A stretch of DNA of 64,000 nt from CAVQMB01 sp963713445 (lineage in GTDB: Bacteria > Pseudomonadota > Gammaproteobacteria > Competibacterales > Competibacteraceae): positions 19,275 through 83,274 of the forward strand of contig CAVQMB010000014.1 in assembly GCA_963713445.1 (NCBI GenBank), given 5' to 3'. Made by a program: the position numbers and the translations under genes. This document shows, one piece after another, positions 37,564 to 46,489 of the stretch (positions are counted from its first letter, which is position 1; the number at the start of each line of letters is the position of its first letter). The notes under the pieces are model-generated. The model was not told the origin of the DNA. It saw only the letters and a list, made by a program, of their open reading frames with translations, and did no database searches.

Positions 37564-37625
37564 GTGATTGCCGAAACGTGCCGGATTCGTCAGGCGGTTG
37601 CTCCATAAGACCCCTCAGTTAGATG

Positions 37626-38710
37626 TCAGGGAACCGGGCGGAACAACCACCCAATTGCCAATACGCTCCTGACTTCACGCCATGTCGTCCAGGCCGCCTT
37701 CTTGGCCTCATTGGTATTCACCACCACCGTATCGCCATCCTTCAGCGGCACATCCGGCTTGTTGTTATCACGGATGGCGGCAAAATCGACTTTTACCACC
37801 TTATCCTTATCGCCCTGGGCGTCGTGACGGATGACCCTCACGTTGTCACCCACCGCGTCCCAGTTCAGGCCGCCGGCCATTGAAATGGCCTTCAGTACAT
37901 TCATGTTGCCCCGGATCGGGTAGGCACCCGGGTTCTTGACCGCCCCCTCAACAAAGAAAACGCCCGCCTCCGGTACAAACACGCTGTCACCGCCATGCAA
38001 TACCAACGCCTGGGCATTGGGATCCTTCACCAGCTTACGCAATCCACCACCAACAATGCGTGCTTCAGGTGCCCCGTCTTCGGATCAGTTTGTTCAGTCT
38101 GGACACTGACGGTATAGCTGGCATTGTCAGTGAGCCCCCCCGCCACAGACAGCATGTCCAGCAAGGTTCGCGGCCGGTTGATATTGAAAATGCCGGGTTT
38201 GTTGACCGCCCCGGTTACCGTCACTTCCTGCGAGCGGTAGTCATTGATAAACAGGGAGACTTGGGGATTGTAAACATACTGACCCAGGCGCCTGGCGATC
38301 ACCTTTTCAGCCTGATTGGTGGTGAGCCCGGCGATCTTGACGTCACCCAGCAGGGGCAATGTGACCGTGCCATCACCACTGATGCGGGCCTGCACATTCT
38401 GCAGCTCATCGACCTGATCGGCGTTGATGGTCAGCACGTCCCCGGGACCCAGCCGATATTGATAGTCCGATTGCTGGGCCGGATGCTTGCCCGCTGCTGT
38501 CATCAGCTTCTGGTTGAAGTCATCAAGTTCCTGCTTTGCGGGATTCGGCGCACTGACCTTTGTCGCGGACGCCTTGTTATTGGCTTGCCCGCCGTTCGAT
38601 TGCGCCGCCACCGATGTCGCTTGGTCCGAAGAGTCTGCTGGCGTCGTCGTAGCACAGCCAGCGAGCATGAGCGCCGCCGCAATGACAGCGAGAACCGCAT
38701 TCATGTTCAT
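37626..38710 (-). CDS. wza: Wza-type polysaccharide export lipoprotein, one frameshift
   Basis: The N-terminal part has a lipoprotein signal (LAVIAAALMLAGC), the Poly_export domain (YRLGPGDVLTINADQVDELQN through VSLFINDYRSQEVTVTGAVNKPG) and a first SLBB region. Near 38042 the frame changes, explained by one missing base, and a second SLBB domain continues (VFFVEGAVKNPGAYPIRGNMNVLKAISMAGGL, then DGDTVVVN). Wza octamers form the outer-membrane exit channel and contact Wzc, which is encoded 62 bases downstream. The four bases around 38040 deserve checking. Confidence 0.88.
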
Positions 38711-38801
38711 GAAGGATTTACTCAGCGAGACTCAAGGGCCGATTGGTCAACTCAATCGAACAATCGGCCTATTGCAGGGCATACTTGTGTACGGTTGTAA
38801 G

Positions 38802-39695
38802 TTAGGTCCGCGGCGTTACCGGACTGGCGGGATTACTATTATTATTCTGCGAAGCGGCTTGTACGGCAGCACCAACGGCTGCCGCAGTCGCTATACCGCC
38901 GACTACCGCGCCGGCAACCCCTACCGTTCCAACCACACTACCCACGATGCCGCTTACAGCGCCGATCAGGCCACCGGCGGCCCCGCCCGCCGCCGCACCC
39001 GCGGCGGCCCCGGCACCGGCGGCAGCACCAGCGCCTGCCCCGGCTCCTGCTGCGCCTGCGCCCGCACCTGCCGCACCGGATCCGCTGCCTGCCGCAGCAC
39101 CCGCTGCACCCAACTGCGCGTACAACGGCATCGACGACTGCGCGGCCGGCCCTGAGTACACCAATTGTGCTTGTTTCACGATACGGTTAGAGCCGGAATT
39201 CAAGTCGGTAAGACGCACCGGCGCACTGTTGGAATCACTGGCCACAACGACCTGGCCGCGGCCCCTGGTCCCTATCAGGCCCCGGATCGGCCGCCCTTTG
39301 CGCGCATTAGCGGTGAGGGAGTGATCGGCTGCCAGCACCTGGAATCCCGAGCCGCCGGCAATATCGTAAGTGACCCGGCCACTGGCGACATCGAGTTGAT
39401 AACTGCCGTCAGCCAACGAAATCGTCACCTTGCTGGCGGGTGCGATGCCAACCTTGCCAACGCCCGGAATCGTCAGGTAGCTCCAGCCGTGAGCACCATT
39501 TTTTATGGTGTCGCCGGAGAAAATGACATAGCGTTGGGACTTCGCAACATTCACATCGAGGCCAGAGCTAACCACCGTTGCCTGGTCAGTTACAGCAAGC
39601 CGGCCGACGACCGCGACATCCTGGGCTCGAGCGGTCAGGCTGCACGCAAACAAGGCGGCAGATAACAATATGCTTAACCGAGGCGCGTAAGCCAT
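38802..39695 (-). CDS. Secreted FecR-like protein with a Gly/Ala-rich tail
   Basis: At 297 residues it has a signal peptide (LSILLSAALFACSLTARA), a FecR-like beta domain (FSGDTIKNGAHGWSYLTIPGVGKVGIAPASKVTISLADGSYQLDVASGRVTYDI) and a tail of about 100 residues made almost wholly of Gly and Ala before an Asn/Pro/Thr-rich end (QNNNSNPASP). The tail contains hydrophobic GxxxG-like stretches that could insert in a membrane or self-assemble. AAGGAG lies eight bases before the ATG. It is the first gene before wza on the same strand, so it is probably a surface or matrix component. Confidence 0.65.
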   Translation of the reverse strand: MAYAPRLSILLSAALFACSLTARAQDVAVVGRLAVTDQATVVSSGLDVNVAKSQRYVIFSGDTIKNGAHGWSYLTIPGVGKVGIAPASKVTISLADGSYQLDVASGRVTYDIAGGSGFQVLAADHSLTANARKGRPIRGLIGTRGRGQVVVASDSNSAPVRLTDLNSGSNRIVKQAQLVYSGPAAQSSMPLYAQLGAAGAAAGSGSGAAGAGAGAAGAGAGAGAAAGAGAAAGAAAGGAAGGLIGAVSGIVGSVVGTVGVAGAVVGGIATAAAVGAAVQAASQNNNSNPASPVTPRT

Positions 39696-39714
39696 AACTG
39701 AAACTCCTTCGGTA

Positions 39715-39738
39715 TGACAGCAAGCGTTGTTGCTGTCA
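39715..39738. promoter_or_regulatory. Perfect inverted repeat between the fecR-like and phosphatase genes
   Basis: TGACAGCAA and TTGCTGTCA are separated by six bases (GCGTTG). The repeat lies 20 bases upstream of the leftward ATG, in an AT-rich divergent promoter region of 108 bases. Its symmetry and size suit a dimeric regulator of both polysaccharide transcripts. It could also form a 5' leader hairpin of the leftward message. Confidence 0.55.
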
Positions 39739-39803
39739 AAGTACTAGTATGAGTAAGAGATCACAACGTTTTTATTCTATTTGTATCAAAAGGTAACACT
39801 GCC

Positions 39804-40613
39804 TTGTCAGAGCTATGCGATTGCCACTGTCATCTGCTGCCGGCTATCGATGACGGCGCCAAATCGGACGAAATGGCATTGGAAATGGCACAAAGCGCCA
39901 TGGATGCTGGGATCAAGCGCATCATCTGCACGCCGCACCACTTGAACAGTGTGTTCGAGAATCCACGCAAGGCCATTCTCCGGCATGTGGCTGGATTGCG
40001 CACCCGGTTGGCCGAGGCCGACATTTCTGTGACGTTGTATTCGGGGTCAGAGTTGCATCTCGTACCGGAACTCCCAGCGAAGATCGAGGAGGGCGAAGCA
40101 CTCACCTATAACGATCGAGGAAAGGCCGCGCTAGTGGAGCTACCCAAATCAACGCTGGCGATGGGCACAGAGACGCTATTGGAGCAGTTGCTGTACAGGA
40201 AGATCACCCCGATCATCGCTCACCCGGAACGCAACGCGGTGCTGGCCGCTCATCCGGAACGCGTCGGCGAATGGGTAAGCTGGGGCTGCAAGCTGCAACT
40301 CACGGCGCAAAGCTGCAGTGGCGACTTTGGCGAGCCCATCCAGCAGGTCTGCCAGTACTGGTGCGAACGCGGCTGGGTGCATCTCATCGCCTCCGACGCC
40401 CACCGCCCGCACGGTCGTAGCCCGCGTAAACTGGCGATCGGACGTGACACAGTGGCCGAATGGTTGGGCGACGAGGCCGCGGAACTGCTCACCGGCGGCA
40501 ACCCGCAACACCTTATAGACGGCGAAGCGCTGGAAAATCTCCAGCCGTTAATCACCGACCAAGCAATCCACCCCAGCCACCGCAGACCCTGGTGGCGACG
40601 CTTCCTCGGCTAA
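39804..40613 (+). CDS. PHP-family protein-tyrosine phosphatase (CpsB/YwqE type)
   Basis: The 269-residue enzyme has the PHP metal sites DCHCHLLPAIDDGAKS, ICTPHH, GSELHLVPEL, PIIAHPERN and LIASDAHRP. CpsB/YwqE phosphatases remove phosphate from the tyrosine tail of the polysaccharide kinase; the kinase gene is 2.3 kb away in the divergent operon. Pairing a PHP-type phosphatase rather than a Wzb-type one with a fused Wzc is the less common arrangement. The start is a TTG behind AAGG. A REP cluster begins right after the stop. Confidence 0.87.
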   Translation: MSELCDCHCHLLPAIDDGAKSDEMALEMAQSAMDAGIKRIICTPHHLNSVFENPRKAILRHVAGLRTRLAEADISVTLYSGSELHLVPELPAKIEEGEALTYNDRGKAALVELPKSTLAMGTETLLEQLLYRKITPIIAHPERNAVLAAHPERVGEWVSWGCKLQLTAQSCSGDFGEPIQQVCQYWCERGWVHLIASDAHRPHGRSPRKLAIGRDTVAEWLGDEAAELLTGGNPQHLIDGEALENLQPLITDQAIHPSHRRPWWRRFLG

Positions 40614-40619
40614 AGCAAG

Positions 40620-41390
40620 CCTCGTCGTCCGCGTGCGCAAGGGGAGCCCGAACACCACGTCGGCGCCAGATCATCCCACCGTCCGTTGACCGCGTGCGCA
40701 CGGCGGTGCGCACCCTACCCGCTCTGATCCAGCACCGCAGCGAACCCAGCCATCCAACACGCCTCGATCCACCGCCGAATACCGACCAAACCGTCGACGC
40801 ACTCTTTTCGTAGGGTGGGCAGCTCCGCTGCCCACGCCGCCCGGAGCCCGAATACCACACCGACGGCAGATAACCCCGCCGTGCATTGACCGCGTGCGCA
40901 CAGCAGTGCTGCACCCTACCCGCTCCGCTCCACCGCCGCAGGCAAACCGAACCGCAAAGCTCTCTTTCGTAGGGTGGGCAGCTCCGCTGCCCACGCCGCC
41001 CGGAGCCCGAATGCCACACCGACGGCAGATAACCCCGCCGTGGATTGTCCCGCGTGCGCACGGCAGTGCGCACCCTACCCGCTTCGATCCACCGCCGCAG
41101 GCAAACCCAACCACCAAGCCATCTTTCGTAGGGTGCGCAACTCCTTGCGCACGCCGCCCGATACCCGAATACCCCACCGGCGGCTGATCATCCCACCGTC
41201 CGTTGCCCGCGTGCGCACAGCAGTGCGCACCCTACCCGCTTCGCTCCACCGCCGCAGGCAAACCCAGCCACCAAGCCGTCTTTCGTATGGTGCGCAACTC
41301 CTTGCGCACGCCGCCCGGAGCCCGAATGCCGCACCGCCGGCCGCTCACCCCACCGTGCATTGTGGACATCCGGTCTGCTGTGCACCGCCG
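40620..41390. repeat. REP/BIME cluster at the left edge of the TA island
   Basis: Four forward elements alternate with inverted ones. Two have arms GTGGGCAGC/GCTGCCCAC (for example 40815-40835) and two have GTGCGCAA/TTGCGCAC (for example 41133-41152), so paired bases have changed together. No gene is seen. Confidence 0.9.
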
Positions 41391-41482
41391 AGCCGCACTG
41401 GCGTACGCGCTCATCGTTGTTGAAGGGTGCCCATCACACCGGTAACATGTGACCATTGATGCAAACCGGCAAGGGAAATCTC

Positions 41483-41707
41483 ATGGTCACTGAAACCGCT
41501 GATTCAGCCAACAGCAAGCAAAGCCGCTATCGGGCCCGGTTACGCCAGCAGGGGCTACGTCCCGTCCAGATCTGGGTGCCGGATAGTCGGATCCCGGGCT
41601 TCGCTGAAGCATGCCGGCGTCAGGCAGAACGTATCAACCAGTCGGCTGAAGAGCCAGACGCGCTCGATTTCATTGATGCTGCGGCCGATTGGGGTAACAG
41701 TGAATGA
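41483..41707 (+). CDS. MazE-family antitoxin (DUF3018 type)
   Basis: The 74-residue product MVTETADSANSKQSRYRARL continues RQQGLRPVQIWVPDSRIPGFAEACRRQAERINQ, the hallmark of DUF3018 antitoxins that accompany MazF. An AAGGGA seven bases before this ATG favours it over the ATG at 41456. It would bind and silence the toxin and repress the operon. The stop overlaps the toxin ATG by three bases. Confidence 0.8.
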   Translation: MVTETADSANSKQSRYRARLRQQGLRPVQIWVPDSRIPGFAEACRRQAERINQSAEEPDALDFIDAAADWGNSE

Positions 41708-42030
41708 CCCGTGGCGATCTGGTCACGGTCGCGGCACGGGGCCACTACAGTGGAAAACCCCGACCGGCCTTGATCGTGCAGGCGGATGTTTTCGCCGAGT
41801 TGCACAGCGTAACCGTCTGCCTGCTCTCCGGTGAGTTGGTTGACGCCCCCCTGGTACGCCTGCCCGTGGAACCTACCAAGGAGAACGGGCTCTCCGGCCT
41901 CTGCCAGGTCATGATCGACAAAATCGTCACCGTGCCTCGAAGCCGAATCGGCCGCCAGATAGGCGTGCTGGAGCGCGAAACCATGATACGCGTCGACCGT
42001 TCCCTGGCCCTTTTTCTGGGCATCGTCTGA
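41704..42030 (+). CDS. MazF/PemK-family mRNA interferase toxin
   Basis: The 108-residue product has the MazF N-terminus (MTRGDLVTVAARGHYSGKPRPALIVQAD) and the core LVRLPVEPTKENGLSGLCQVMIDKIVTVPRSRIG, with the catalytic Arg and Thr region. It would cut mRNA at short motifs when released from its antitoxin. It is the first module of the toxin-antitoxin island and is followed at once by a REP element. Confidence 0.88.
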   Translation: MTRGDLVTVAARGHYSGKPRPALIVQADVFAELHSVTVCLLSGELVDAPLVRLPVEPTKENGLSGLCQVMIDKIVTVPRSRIGRQIGVLERETMIRVDRSLALFLGIV

Positions 42031-42039
42031 AGACACGCC

Positions 42040-42140
42040 CAACCGCCATCCCGTCTTTCGTAGGGTGGGCAGCTCCGCTGCGCACGCCGCCCGGAGCCCG
42101 AATACCGCACCGACGCACGATCACCCCACCGCGCGTTCCC
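42040..42140. repeat. Single REP unit after mazF
   Basis: One forward element (CCGTCTTTCGTAGGGTGGGC near 42050) with mixed arms: GTGGGCAGC on the left and GCTGCGCAC on the right, leaving one mismatched pair. The usual linker follows. It separates mazEF from the convergent ligase gene. Confidence 0.8.
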
Positions 42141-42162
42141 CGAATCGCCCATCAACGGGCCG

Positions 42163-43574
42163 TCACGCTGCCCGCCTGGAACCGGTCAACCGCCCGCGCT
42201 GGCGCTTCAGATCCCGGTTGCACAACACACCCACCACGATCCAGAAGGCGAACGCCGTACCGGGAATTTGTAAATTGAAATCACCCAGACTGTGCAACGC
42301 GATCGCCGCGACGCCGCCGGCCGCCGCGGCCCGCAACCGGACAAACTGACTCGGCCCGACCCGGCGCCACCAATAAAACAACGCCGCGGCCACCGTCGCA
42401 CTACCTACCACACCGAATTCCAGCAGAAACTGCAGCCAGTCGTTATGCATATAAAAGTAAGCGTTCTTCAGCGACGCCGGCTCGACCAGCTTGAACACAT
42501 CGGCAAAGCAGCCGGCCCCGGCACCGATCAGCCAGGTCTTCACCGGCAGCGACCAGATCGCCGACCACACCTGCAACCGGCCGATCTCCTGCCCGTCGAT
42601 GGTCTGCACATAACGGGTCAGTAAAGGCGCCAGCCCGAACATGATGGCGAGCCCCAAGGCAATAACCCCGGCACTGATCATCCAGAACCGCTCAAGCACA
42701 GAGCGTTTACGCTGCCTGGCGTGGTAACGGCTCAACAGCACGAACACCGCCAGCCCAAACAGGCCGGCCATGGTCCCCAGCCGTGACAAGGTATTGAACA
42801 GCGCCAGCGTCACCACGAAGGCAAACACCACCACCAGCAGATAACGCCATTCATTGATCCGATGCTGCCCGCTGCGCGTGCCGTACAGCAGAAAGCCTAT
42901 CCCCAGCGGCCAGCCCAGCGCCATCAGCCCCGCCATGTGATTGCGGTTCCAGTAGGTGCCGACCACCACCTGATTATCATCGCGCGCCGGCCACAGCCCC
43001 AGCACCGTGTGGTAATGGCCGACATGGGCGGCAAAGCCGTACAAGCGCCTCGGCGAACACCAGCGCCACCAGCACGCCCACCAGCACCGCCAACTGCCGC
43101 CGCGGCAGCGACGCCACCAGATAAGCCTCGCCCAATACGTCGTGAACATCGCCCAGTAGCCCAGCGTCACCGCCGGATCCGGACTCAGCCGGGTCACCGG
43201 CAGCTCCGGATGCGCGTTCAGCAGGCGGGCCGGATAAACCCCCAGCCAGTAGAACACGCCCCGCGGCAACGGCAGCAACTGCAACGCGATCCAGCCGCTC
43301 AGCACCAGCCACACCCACAGCCACGACCGATCCCAGCTATCGGCCGCTTCCCCCACCCACAACCGCGTCGACCAGCTCACCAGAAACAGCAGCGCGATGG
43401 CACACCCGGCCAGCGCCCGGGTGCCGGGGTAAACCCCGCCCATGACCAGCATCAGCATGAATGCCACCAGGCCAATCACCCCGACCTGTAGCCACAGCAC
43501 CGCCGCCGGCCAAGCGAGCGCTCAAGGATCGCGAGCACCGGCCACCCCCCGGCCCTGAACGCGGCACTATTCAT
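42163..43574 (-). CDS. O-antigen ligase/polymerase-like membrane protein, frameshifted
   Basis: Many membrane segments and a late Wzy_C-type region (FNTLSRLGTMAGLFGLAVFVLL, GAGAGCFADVFKLVEPASLKNAYFYMHNDWLQFLLEFGVVG with the conserved H-N-D-W-L-Q) identify it. The best reading starts at ATG 43574 (MNSAAFRAGGWPVLAILERS), shifts near 43520 into VLWLQVGVIGLVAFM, and shifts out and back between about 43135 and 43050, where the alternate frame YLVASLPRRQLAVLVGVLV is the natural membrane sequence. Such proteins ligate or polymerise glycan chains on the periplasmic side. Confidence 0.75.
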
Positions 43575-43689
43575 TTAACCAATCCAACAACACACCATTC
43601 AACACGACTTAAATGAGCGGCATAGTAACACCGATGAAGTACCTCACCCGAAATGTCAAACATTGGGCCGGCGCAGATAGCGCACCTAC

Positions 43690-44110
43690 CCGCTTTGTCC
43701 GCAGCGCACGGCAGAGCGCACCCAACCCCTCCGATCCACCGCCGTATAGCCAGACCCAACGACCGAAGCCATCTTTCGTAGGGTGGGCAGCTCCGCTGCC
43801 CACGCCGCCCGGAGCCCGAATACCGCACCGACGCAGGTCACCCCACCGTCCGTTGACCGCGTGCGCACGGCAGTGCGCACCCTACCCGCTCCGATCCGGC
43901 GCCGCAGGCAAACCCAGACACCGAGCCGTCTTTCGTAGGGTACACAGCTCCGCTCCAGCACCGCAGGCAAACCTCACCACCATCCCATCTTTCGTAGGGT
44001 GGGCAGCTCCGCTGCCCACGCCGCCCGAATTCCGAATACCCCGCCGACGGCAGATCACCCCGCCGTGCATTGTCCGCGTGCGCACAGCAGTGCGCACCCT
44101 ATTCTTCGCT
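43690..44110. repeat. REP/BIME cluster left of the DUF2283 module
   Basis: Forward elements near 43775, 43935 and 43990 alternate with inverted ones near 43860 and 44080. The element near 43935 has lost its right arm. The stretch 43857-44027 is repeated perfectly on the other side of the module. Confidence 0.9.
43857..44027 (+). repeat. 171-bp perfect direct repeat, left copy
   Basis: It is identical, base for base, to 44656-44826. It comprises one inverted REP, a linker, an arm-less forward REP and a complete forward REP. The pair brackets the DUF2283/DUF4258-like module, with a 799-base period. Identity this complete points to a recent duplication or gene conversion. Confidence 0.92.
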
Positions 44111-44141
44111 CCAACGCCGAAGACAAGCCCCACCGCCATTC

Positions 44142-44339
44142 CTATGCGGCGATACCCTCTACCGTCAAATGACGCACGTCTGTGCGCTCGCTCGCATGTT
44201 CAAGCGTGATCGCGCAAACGTTGCCTTCCCCGTCGATATCGAGCACGGTGTCCTCGTCGAGATCCTTCGACTCGACGATTCCGCGGCCATCAAATTCTAT
44301 ATACAGGGTGTCGGTATCCACGAAATACTTCAGCTTCAC
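44142..44339 (-). CDS. DUF2283 protein, likely antitoxin
   Basis: The 65 residues MKLKYFVDTDTLYIEFDGRG, then DEDTVLDIDGEGNVCAITLEHASER, are a full DUF2283 domain. The family usually sits beside a DUF4258-like gene in a small toxin-antitoxin-like pair. The ATG overlaps the stop of the gene upstream by four bases, showing coupling. The antitoxin role is inferred. Confidence 0.8.
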   Translation of the reverse strand: MKLKYFVDTDTLYIEFDGRGIVESKDLDEDTVLDIDGEGNVCAITLEHASERTDVRHLTVEGIAA

Positions 44340-44572
44340 GGCTTGAATCCTCGATCGAAGAAGGCGTTGTGCACGGTTTCGCCGTCCGCCAACAGAACAA
44401 CCCTAAGGTACCGGCCATCCATTTCACCAATTCCAGCCCACCGGCGTATTCTACCGTCTGCCTGGATAAGTTCCGCCTCCGGATGCTCGATTACGCGTTC
44501 GATCCACCGATCTCGAATGCCGGCACGGTCCGGGCGCGAGCGAATAGCTTGGAAGTACTTCGTTGTCCTCAT
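44336..44572 (-). CDS. DUF4258-like protein, likely toxin partner
   Basis: The product starts MRTTKYFQAIRSRPDR and continues WIERVIEHPEAELIQADGRIRRWAGI and YLRVVLLADGETVHNAFFDRGF, the layout of RelE-like DUF4258 proteins coupled to DUF2283. I chose the ATG at 44572 because the family starts there; the open frame runs upstream. It precedes its partner, the reverse of most antitoxin-first modules. Confidence 0.65.
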   Translation of the reverse strand: MRTTKYFQAIRSRPDRAGIRDRWIERVIEHPEAELIQADGRIRRWAGIGEMDGRYLRVVLLADGETVHNAFFDRGFKP

Positions 44573-44619
44573 GAGACATCGAATCGCGAGAGTGAATAAC
44601 CGCAGCACAAGCCCCGAAT

Positions 44620-44935
44620 GCCGCACCGCCGCAAGCTCACCCCACCGTGCATTGCCCGCGTGCGCACGGCAGTGCGCACCCTACCCGCTCCGATCCGGCG
44701 CCGCAGGCAAACCCAGACACCGAGCCGTCTTTCGTAGGGTACACAGCTCCGCTCCAGCACCGCAGGCAAACCTCACCACCATCCCATCTTTCGTAGGGTG
44801 GGCAGCTCCGCTGCCCACGCCGCCCGGATTTCGAATACCGCACCGACGCAAGGTCACCCCACCGTCCGTTGACCGCGTGCGCACGGCAGTGCGCACCCTA
44901 CCCGCTTCGCTCCACCGCCGCGGACAAACCCCGAG
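44620..44935. repeat. REP/BIME cluster right of the DUF2283 module
   Basis: It contains inverted, arm-less forward, full forward and inverted elements in the same order as 43857-44027, including the perfect 171-bp copy at 44656-44826. Confidence 0.9.
44656..44826 (+). repeat. 171-bp perfect direct repeat, right copy
   Basis: It is identical to 43857-44027. The flanking bases differ on both sides (GACCGCG against GCCCGCG on the left, CGAATTCC against CGGATTTC on the right), which sets the limits of the repeat. Confidence 0.92.
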
Positions 44936-44967
44936 AGGCCCCACCGCACGGGTGCCTCTGCCAAGGT

Positions 44968-45270
44968 CTAATCTTCGGCGTCGGAATAACCCATCTCACG
45001 CTGGTGGCGGATCGCCAGAATCAAGACTGCTTTGTGTTCGTCTTCAACGCAATATAACGCAACGTAACCACTGCGCCCGCGCGAGATCACCAGCTCAAAC
45101 AAGTCGCCTTCGGCGGGGCGGCCGATCAGGGGATGATCCTGGAGCACCTCGATGGCGGCCATGATCAGCTCGACGGTCTCCGTCGCCGCCTCAGGCTCGC
45201 TTTCCAGCAGGAAATCCGTCAACCGCTCCAGGTCGGCGAAGGCGGCAGCCGCGTAAACTACTCTCGCCAA
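44968..45270 (-). CDS. ParE-family toxin, copy 1
   Basis: The 100 residues ARVVYAAAAFADLERLTDFL, then IEVLQDHPLIGRPAEGDLFELVISRGRSGYVALY and VLILAIRHQREMGY, form a RelE/ParE fold. The start is a TTG, inside the last codons of the antitoxin gene (13-base overlap). A second locus with the same order, overlap and TTG start lies at 51150-51724. ParE toxins block DNA gyrase; other members cut mRNA. Confidence 0.85.
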   Translation of the reverse strand: MARVVYAAAAFADLERLTDFLLESEPEAATETVELIMAAIEVLQDHPLIGRPAEGDLFELVISRGRSGYVALYCVEDEHKAVLILAIRHQREMGYSDAED

Positions 45271-45542
45271 GGCTTCGCGTTTGGCCGCTCGGCCCGGACA
45301 CCGCGCACCTTGGCGCGGACGTAGGCATGAACCTCGCCGGCGTCATAGCCGTTGTCATCATCACGCGTTGCGGTCCTGGCCGCCTGCGCATCGGCAACGG
45401 CACGTGCCCGCGTTTCCGCCGCCGTCGCTGCCTGCCGCACGGCCTCGACCATGAAGGCGTGCAGCGTCATGCCCTGCGCCCGCGCCGCTGCGCAGGCCCG
45501 ATCCTTCAACTCGGGCGGTAACTTCAATGAAGTCGTGGACAT
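45258..45542 (-). CDS. Ribbon-helix-helix antitoxin of the ParE module, copy 1
   Basis: From ATG 45542 the protein reads MSTTSLKLPPELKDRACAAARAQGMTLHAFMVEAVRQA, a ribbon-helix-helix DNA-binding region, followed by an Ala-rich helix (ETRARAVADAQAARTA) and a toxin-binding tail. It should repress its own promoter at the two GTAACACC boxes just upstream. Confidence 0.8.
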   Translation of the reverse strand: MSTTSLKLPPELKDRACAAARAQGMTLHAFMVEAVRQAATAAETRARAVADAQAARTATRDDDNGYDAGEVHAYVRAKVRGVRAERPNAKPWRE

Positions 45543-45563
45543 TAGCTCTATCCCACGGTAGCG

Positions 45564-45582
45564 GTAACACCATAGTAACACC
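45564..45582 (-). promoter_or_regulatory. Operator of ParE module copy 1
   Basis: Two GTAACACC boxes lie 11 bases apart (45564-45571 and 45575-45582), about 20-40 bases before the antitoxin ATG. The paralogous module has GTAACACC and GTAGCACC at the same spacing while nearby non-coding bases differ, so the boxes are probably the antitoxin binding site. Confidence 0.6.
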
Positions 45583-45639
45583 TCGGTAAGGCCGTCGGCG
45601 GGCGCAAAGCCGACTAGACGCCCGGAGACATACCTACTG

Positions 45640-45885
45640 GCGCAAGGTCACCCCACTGTGCATTGTCCGCGTGCGCACGGCAGTGCGCACCCCACCCGCT
45701 CCGATCCAGCGCCGGAGACACGCCCCACCGCCAAACCGTCTTTCGTAGGGTGGGCAGCTCCGCTGCCCACGCCGCCCGGATTTTGAATACCCCACCGACG
45801 GAAGACCACCCCAGCGTGCGTTGACCGCGTGCGCACAGCAGTGCGCACCCTACCCGCTTCGCTCCAGCGCCGGAGGCTTGCCTAA
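45640..45885. repeat. REP/BIME cluster between ParE module 1 and the RAYT gene
   Basis: An inverted element near 45670, a full forward element near 45740 (arms GTGGGCAGC/GCTGCCCAC) and an inverted element near 45825 are present. They lie directly downstream of the transposase stop. Confidence 0.88.
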
Positions 45886-45908
45886 CCACCAAACCCCACA
45901 ACCGTCGA

Positions 45909-46466
45909 CTACGCCTCGCCAACGGCCAAATCTTCGCCGAAATCGGGCTCCGAAGCCGCCGCCCAATCCGGCGGATAAACACCGTCCGAAATCCACCGAT
46001 GCAGCGAGCTGTAGGGCCACTCGACCGGCGCCCGGCAAAGCCCGTGCTTCACCGGGTTGTAATGAAGATAATCGAGGTGGGCCGAAAGATCGCGCTCGTC
46101 ACGGATACGATGCTCCCAAAAACGCCGCTGCCAGAACATCGCTTCCCGGCGCTGCTGCTGTGAATCCGTCGCCGGTTCGCGGTTATGCAATCGGCCACGA
46201 TACGCGCGGCTCACGCAGCGTTTGATCAGATTCCAGCGCAGCGGATAATCGGCATCACCATCGGGCAGGCTCCACACACAATGCAGGTGATCGGGCAACA
46301 ACACCCAGGCCATGATGTGGAACGGATGCCGTCGGCGCACATCAGTGATCGCGCCGCGCAGCGCCGCACGAACGTCCTCCCGGCATAGCTTCCGGTGGCG
46401 GTGATACGTCACCACAGTGAAGAAGTAACACGCCCCCGGTGTATGAACGCGACGATAACGGGACAT
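45909..46466 (-). CDS. REP-associated tyrosine transposase (RAYT)
   Basis: The 185-residue Y1 transposase-like protein has the metal-binding HUH motif (WVLLPDHLHCVWSLPDGDADYPLRW) and the catalytic tyrosine region (DYLHYNPVKHGL), with start MSRYRRVHTPGACYFFTVVTYHRH. RAYTs cut and join single strands at hairpins preceded by GTAG, and they generate REP families. The dispersed repeats of this window have exactly that form, so this is probably their enzyme or a relative of it. The left flank carries repeats; the right flank has only a decayed unit (46490-46575). Confidence 0.9.
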   Translation of the reverse strand: MSRYRRVHTPGACYFFTVVTYHRHRKLCREDVRAALRGAITDVRRRHPFHIMAWVLLPDHLHCVWSLPDGDADYPLRWNLIKRCVSRAYRGRLHNREPATDSQQQRREAMFWQRRFWEHRIRDERDLSAHLDYLHYNPVKHGLCRAPVEWPYSSLHRWISDGVYPPDWAAASEPDFGEDLAVGEA

Positions 46467-46489
46467 GCATCAAGTATGGTTCAAATCCA

